Shown: positions 6,649 through 8,243 of the stretch, one piece after another
Position numbering within the stretch: the first letter of the stretch is position 1
How the letters are laid out: each line of letters starts with the position of its first letter
From: Propionibacteriaceae bacterium
Lineage (GTDB): Bacteria > Actinomycetota > Actinomycetes > Propionibacteriales > Propionibacteriaceae
Length of the DNA: 8,243 nt
Reading direction: 5' to 3'
NCBI GenBank assembly: GCA_031260385.1
Contig: JAIRKB010000171.1
Location: 1 to 8,243, forward strand
The notes under the pieces: generated by a model
Database searches by the model: none
Told to the model about the DNA's origin: nothing
The model's input: the letters and a program-made list of their open reading frames with translations, nothing else
Position numbers and translations under genes: made by a program

Positions 6649-8043
6649 TTACAACAGTAACTCAGGCAGACAGAAGGCCGCGTAGAGGGGTAACGAGATT
6701 AGCCCGTCCTCGAACCCAAAGTTTCGGCTACTCATTCGTACGGAACGGGTGGGGCGATAGCGCGTGTTATACAGGTTCAGACTGCTCGACCGTACATTGT
6801 CGCCGGATTTCACTTCCAGTGGTATGACGCCCATCGTGGCGTCCACGAGCAGGAAGTCGACCTCAGCAGTGTTGCCACTGCGCCAATACATCGATTCAAC
6901 CCCGCAAGCAACCAGCGCTTGCTTGACGTAGTTCTCTGCGATACCACCTCGGAAAGTGGTCGAAATCTGCTGGGCCCCAGCAGTAGAGCAGAAGACCTCT
7001 GGGACGACACCTAGGCGCGCCGACAGGATGCCAACATCTAGCAAGAAAACCTTGAAGAAAGTGCCATCCTCCCGAGGCCGCAACGGCGCCACTGGTTCTT
7101 CGGCTTGGAAATGGCGGTGAATGAGACCAGCCGACTCCAGCCACGCGAAACTCGTTTCGTACTGTCGGAAGCGAGCGCCCGACTTCATGTCGGTCAACTT
7201 GAACTTTGTGGAGTTATCCCTGGTGAGTTGCCGAGGCACCGAGCTCCAGATTGCCCGCGTACGAACCGCATCGCCGGGAGAAGCGTAGAGCGCCATATCA
7301 GCGGTGTAGTGGGTGGCGAGGTCCTGTTGGAGACGGCGGATCTCGCCCCAATCAGCCTGCTCGACGAAAGACGAAACGACTTCGGGAAGCCCACCGATCA
7401 TCATGTATCGGCGTAGTTGCCGCATCATTTCATCATGGGCTACATAACCCAAGGACGAGTCAGATCGGGAACTCGCTCGCGGATCTTCAGCGCAACTACG
7501 AACCCGCTCGATTATTGAACGAACTCCCTCGGCCTGCACCTGAGCGCCTACCGCCCAAAGGTATTCTTCAAAATCCATCGGCACCATGTTCACCAGATCG
7601 ACTTTGCCGACCGGAAAGGTGTACGAGTCCTCCCGACTAATCGACACCCCGAACAAGCTACCAGTCGCAATGATCGGGTATTCACTGGCTTGCTCCTGGA
7701 AGTACTTCAGCGAGGTGAGAGCCGGATTACACAATTGGATTTCGTCAAAGATTAACAAAGTTTGCCCCGGAACGATCCTGCTTCCGGTGAGGTAACTAAT
7801 GTCTTCGATGATCCGCTTCGGATGAAGATCTGCCTCAAAAATCGGACGAAGCCTAGCGCCGTCAGTCTGGAAGTTGATAGTTACCGTCGAGTTGAAGTGG
7901 GCTCGACCGAACCTCTCAACACTGTGGGTCTTCCCAACCTGCCGCGCCCCCAATAGCAATAAAGGCTTACGGTTCGTTCGTCTCTTCCACGCCAGGAGAT
8001 CAGTCTCGATCTTTCTACGCAACTCCATGTCATCATCATACAC
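6649..8043 (-). CDS. AAA family ATPase with C-terminal DUF4143 domain, second paralog
   Basis: 464 residues from a GTG at 8043. The ATG at 8028 (residue 6) is likely the true start because the paralog aligns from there and the GTG has no ribosome binding site. Numbering from the GTG, motifs are Walker A GARQVGKT (32-39), Walker B LLIFDE (96-101), sensor ATGS (126-129), DFEEYLW (157-163) and IGGLP (216-220). The C-terminal part has AEVDF (E394, D396) and LEVK (E410, K412), a nuclease-fold-like core. Relative to the other ATPase it has about 14 extra residues, Ser/Arg/Asp-rich, near 184-199. It is cytoplasmic and the ATPase core looks intact. The role of this family is unknown. It is separated from its paralog by 142 bp and has a distinct upstream region with an inverted repeat. 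Confidence 0.93.
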   Translation of the reverse strand: MYDDDMELRRKIETDLLAWKRRTNRKPLLLLGARQVGKTHSVERFGRAHFNSTVTINFQTDGARLRPIFEADLHPKRIIEDISYLTGSRIVPGQTLLIFDEIQLCNPALTSLKYFQEQASEYPIIATGSLFGVSISREDSYTFPVGKVDLVNMVPMDFEEYLWAVGAQVQAEGVRSIIERVRSCAEDPRASSRSDSSLGYVAHDEMMRQLRRYMMIGGLPEVVSSFVEQADWGEIRRLQQDLATHYTADMALYASPGDAVRTRAIWSSVPRQLTRDNSTKFKLTDMKSGARFRQYETSFAWLESAGLIHRHFQAEEPVAPLRPREDGTFFKVFLLDVGILSARLGVVPEVFCSTAGAQQISTTFRGGIAENYVKQALVACGVESMYWRSGNTAEVDFLLVDATMGVIPLEVKSGDNVRSSSLNLYNTRYRPTRSVRMSSRNFGFEDGLISLPLYAAFCLPELLL

Positions 8044-8049
8044 TTTTAT

Positions 8050-8086
8050 CTATGTTTTTGTGTATCTAACCTACACAAAATCATAG
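8050..8086. repeat. Inverted repeat at the second ATPase promoter
   Basis: The arms 8050-8064 and 8072-8086 (15 bp, 14 matching) flank a 7-nt centre. The inner TTTTGTGTA/TACACAAAA is perfect. The repeat overlaps the candidate -10 and ends 21 bp before the ATG at 8028, the same distance as the dyad at the first ATPase. The arm sequences differ between the two genes, so a shared DNA-binding protein is not implied. An operator role is inferred. Confidence 0.55.
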
Positions 8087-8090
8087 TAAA
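8063..8090 (-). promoter_or_regulatory. Weak candidate promoter of the second ATPase
   Basis: TTTACT (8090-8085) and TAGATA (8068-8063) are 16 bp apart, matching consensus at about 4 of 6 and 3 of 6 positions. A start near 8056 would leave about 28 nt before the ATG at 8028. Confidence 0.3.
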
Positions 8091-8114
8091 GCGTGTATGG
8101 ACCGGAGTTACTAG

Positions 8115-8149
8115 CATACATCCGATGTATGATACATCCGATGTATCAT
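8115..8149. promoter_or_regulatory. Two overlapping palindromes, likely operator pair
   Basis: A 17-bp palindrome (8115-8131) and a 21-bp palindrome (8129-8149) share the core TACATCCGATGTA, each perfect around a single central C. Their centres, 8123 and 8139, are 16 bp apart. TATGAT (8128-8133) at their junction and TATCAT (8144-8149) resemble -10 boxes on the plus strand, so a bound regulator could control a divergent rightward gene and perhaps the leftward ATPase. Confidence 0.6.
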
Positions 8150-8165
8150 CTCCTAGACTGAGTTT

Positions 8166-8243
8166 ATGGAGCCAAAGGGGACGGTGACGCCAGCCGAGAG
8201 CAGAACAAGTTCACTTGTAATGCCGAGGCTAAGGAAACCGTTG
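8166..8243 (+). CDS. Possible start of a divergent gene, C-terminus beyond window
   Basis: From the ATG at 8166 the frame stays open for 26 codons to the window edge. The residues are basic and Ser/Thr/Pro-containing with a LRKPL end, too short to name. There is no clear Shine-Dalgarno sequence. An internal ATG at 8220 is another possible start. The only support beyond the open frame is its position just after the operator-like palindromes. It may be a regulator that binds them, but that is a guess from position alone. Confidence 0.3.
   Translation, partial: MEPKGTVTPAESRTSSLVMPRLRKPL

Noticed and set aside
7105..7640. Plus-strand open frames opposite the second ATPase
   Set aside because: They are shadows of a strongly supported conserved gene on the other strand and encode no recognisable motif.

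Overview
The window looks like bacterial chromosome of moderately high GC, most likely from an actinomycete. The grounds are a long surface protein built of cysteine-containing DUF11/DUF7507-type repeats, GC-rich hairpins without U-tracts, a -10 box of TAnnnT type, and two DUF4143-family ATPases. The genus cannot be told from the sequence. All three well-supported genes lie on the minus strand. A fourth, weakly supported gene may begin on the plus strand at the right edge.

Layout from left to right. Positions 1-4767 are one uninterrupted minus-strand reading frame, the first 1589 codons of a giant secreted repeat protein whose C-terminus lies beyond position 1. It has a signal peptide and then 13 complete and one partial beta-sandwich-type repeats of about 115 residues. 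From residue 617 onward the repeats follow a higher-order A-B-C order, each trio about 350 residues long. Its promoter (4888-4916) is followed by a leader of about 110 nt that folds by hand into a long stem. Part of that stem could instead pair with the ribosome-binding site.

Positions 4768-5195 hold no gene but are dense in structure: the leader, a perfect DnaA-box match, a nested inverted repeat and a strong GC hairpin that probably terminates the next gene. Positions 5196-6506 and 6649-8043 encode two diverged paralogous AAA ATPases with a C-terminal DUF4143 domain (COG1373 type). Each has a Walker A, a Walker B and a C-terminal D...E-V-K nuclease-fold-like motif. Each is preceded by a long inverted repeat with 15-bp outer arms pairing at 14 of 15 positions, ending exactly 21 bp before the likely ATG. 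Farther upstream of the second ATPase are two overlapping palindromes with centres 16 bp apart (8115-8149), followed by a possible divergent gene from 8166.

No established pathway joins the surface protein to the ATPases. The repeat protein is probably an exported stalk or adhesin. The ATPases are a widespread, often horizontally acquired family of unknown physiological role. The most interesting signals are in the control regions: the alternative-pairing leader, the superimposed inverted and direct repeats at the first ATPase promoter, and the operator-like palindromes at the right edge. No CRISPR array, tRNA, rRNA or transposase was seen.
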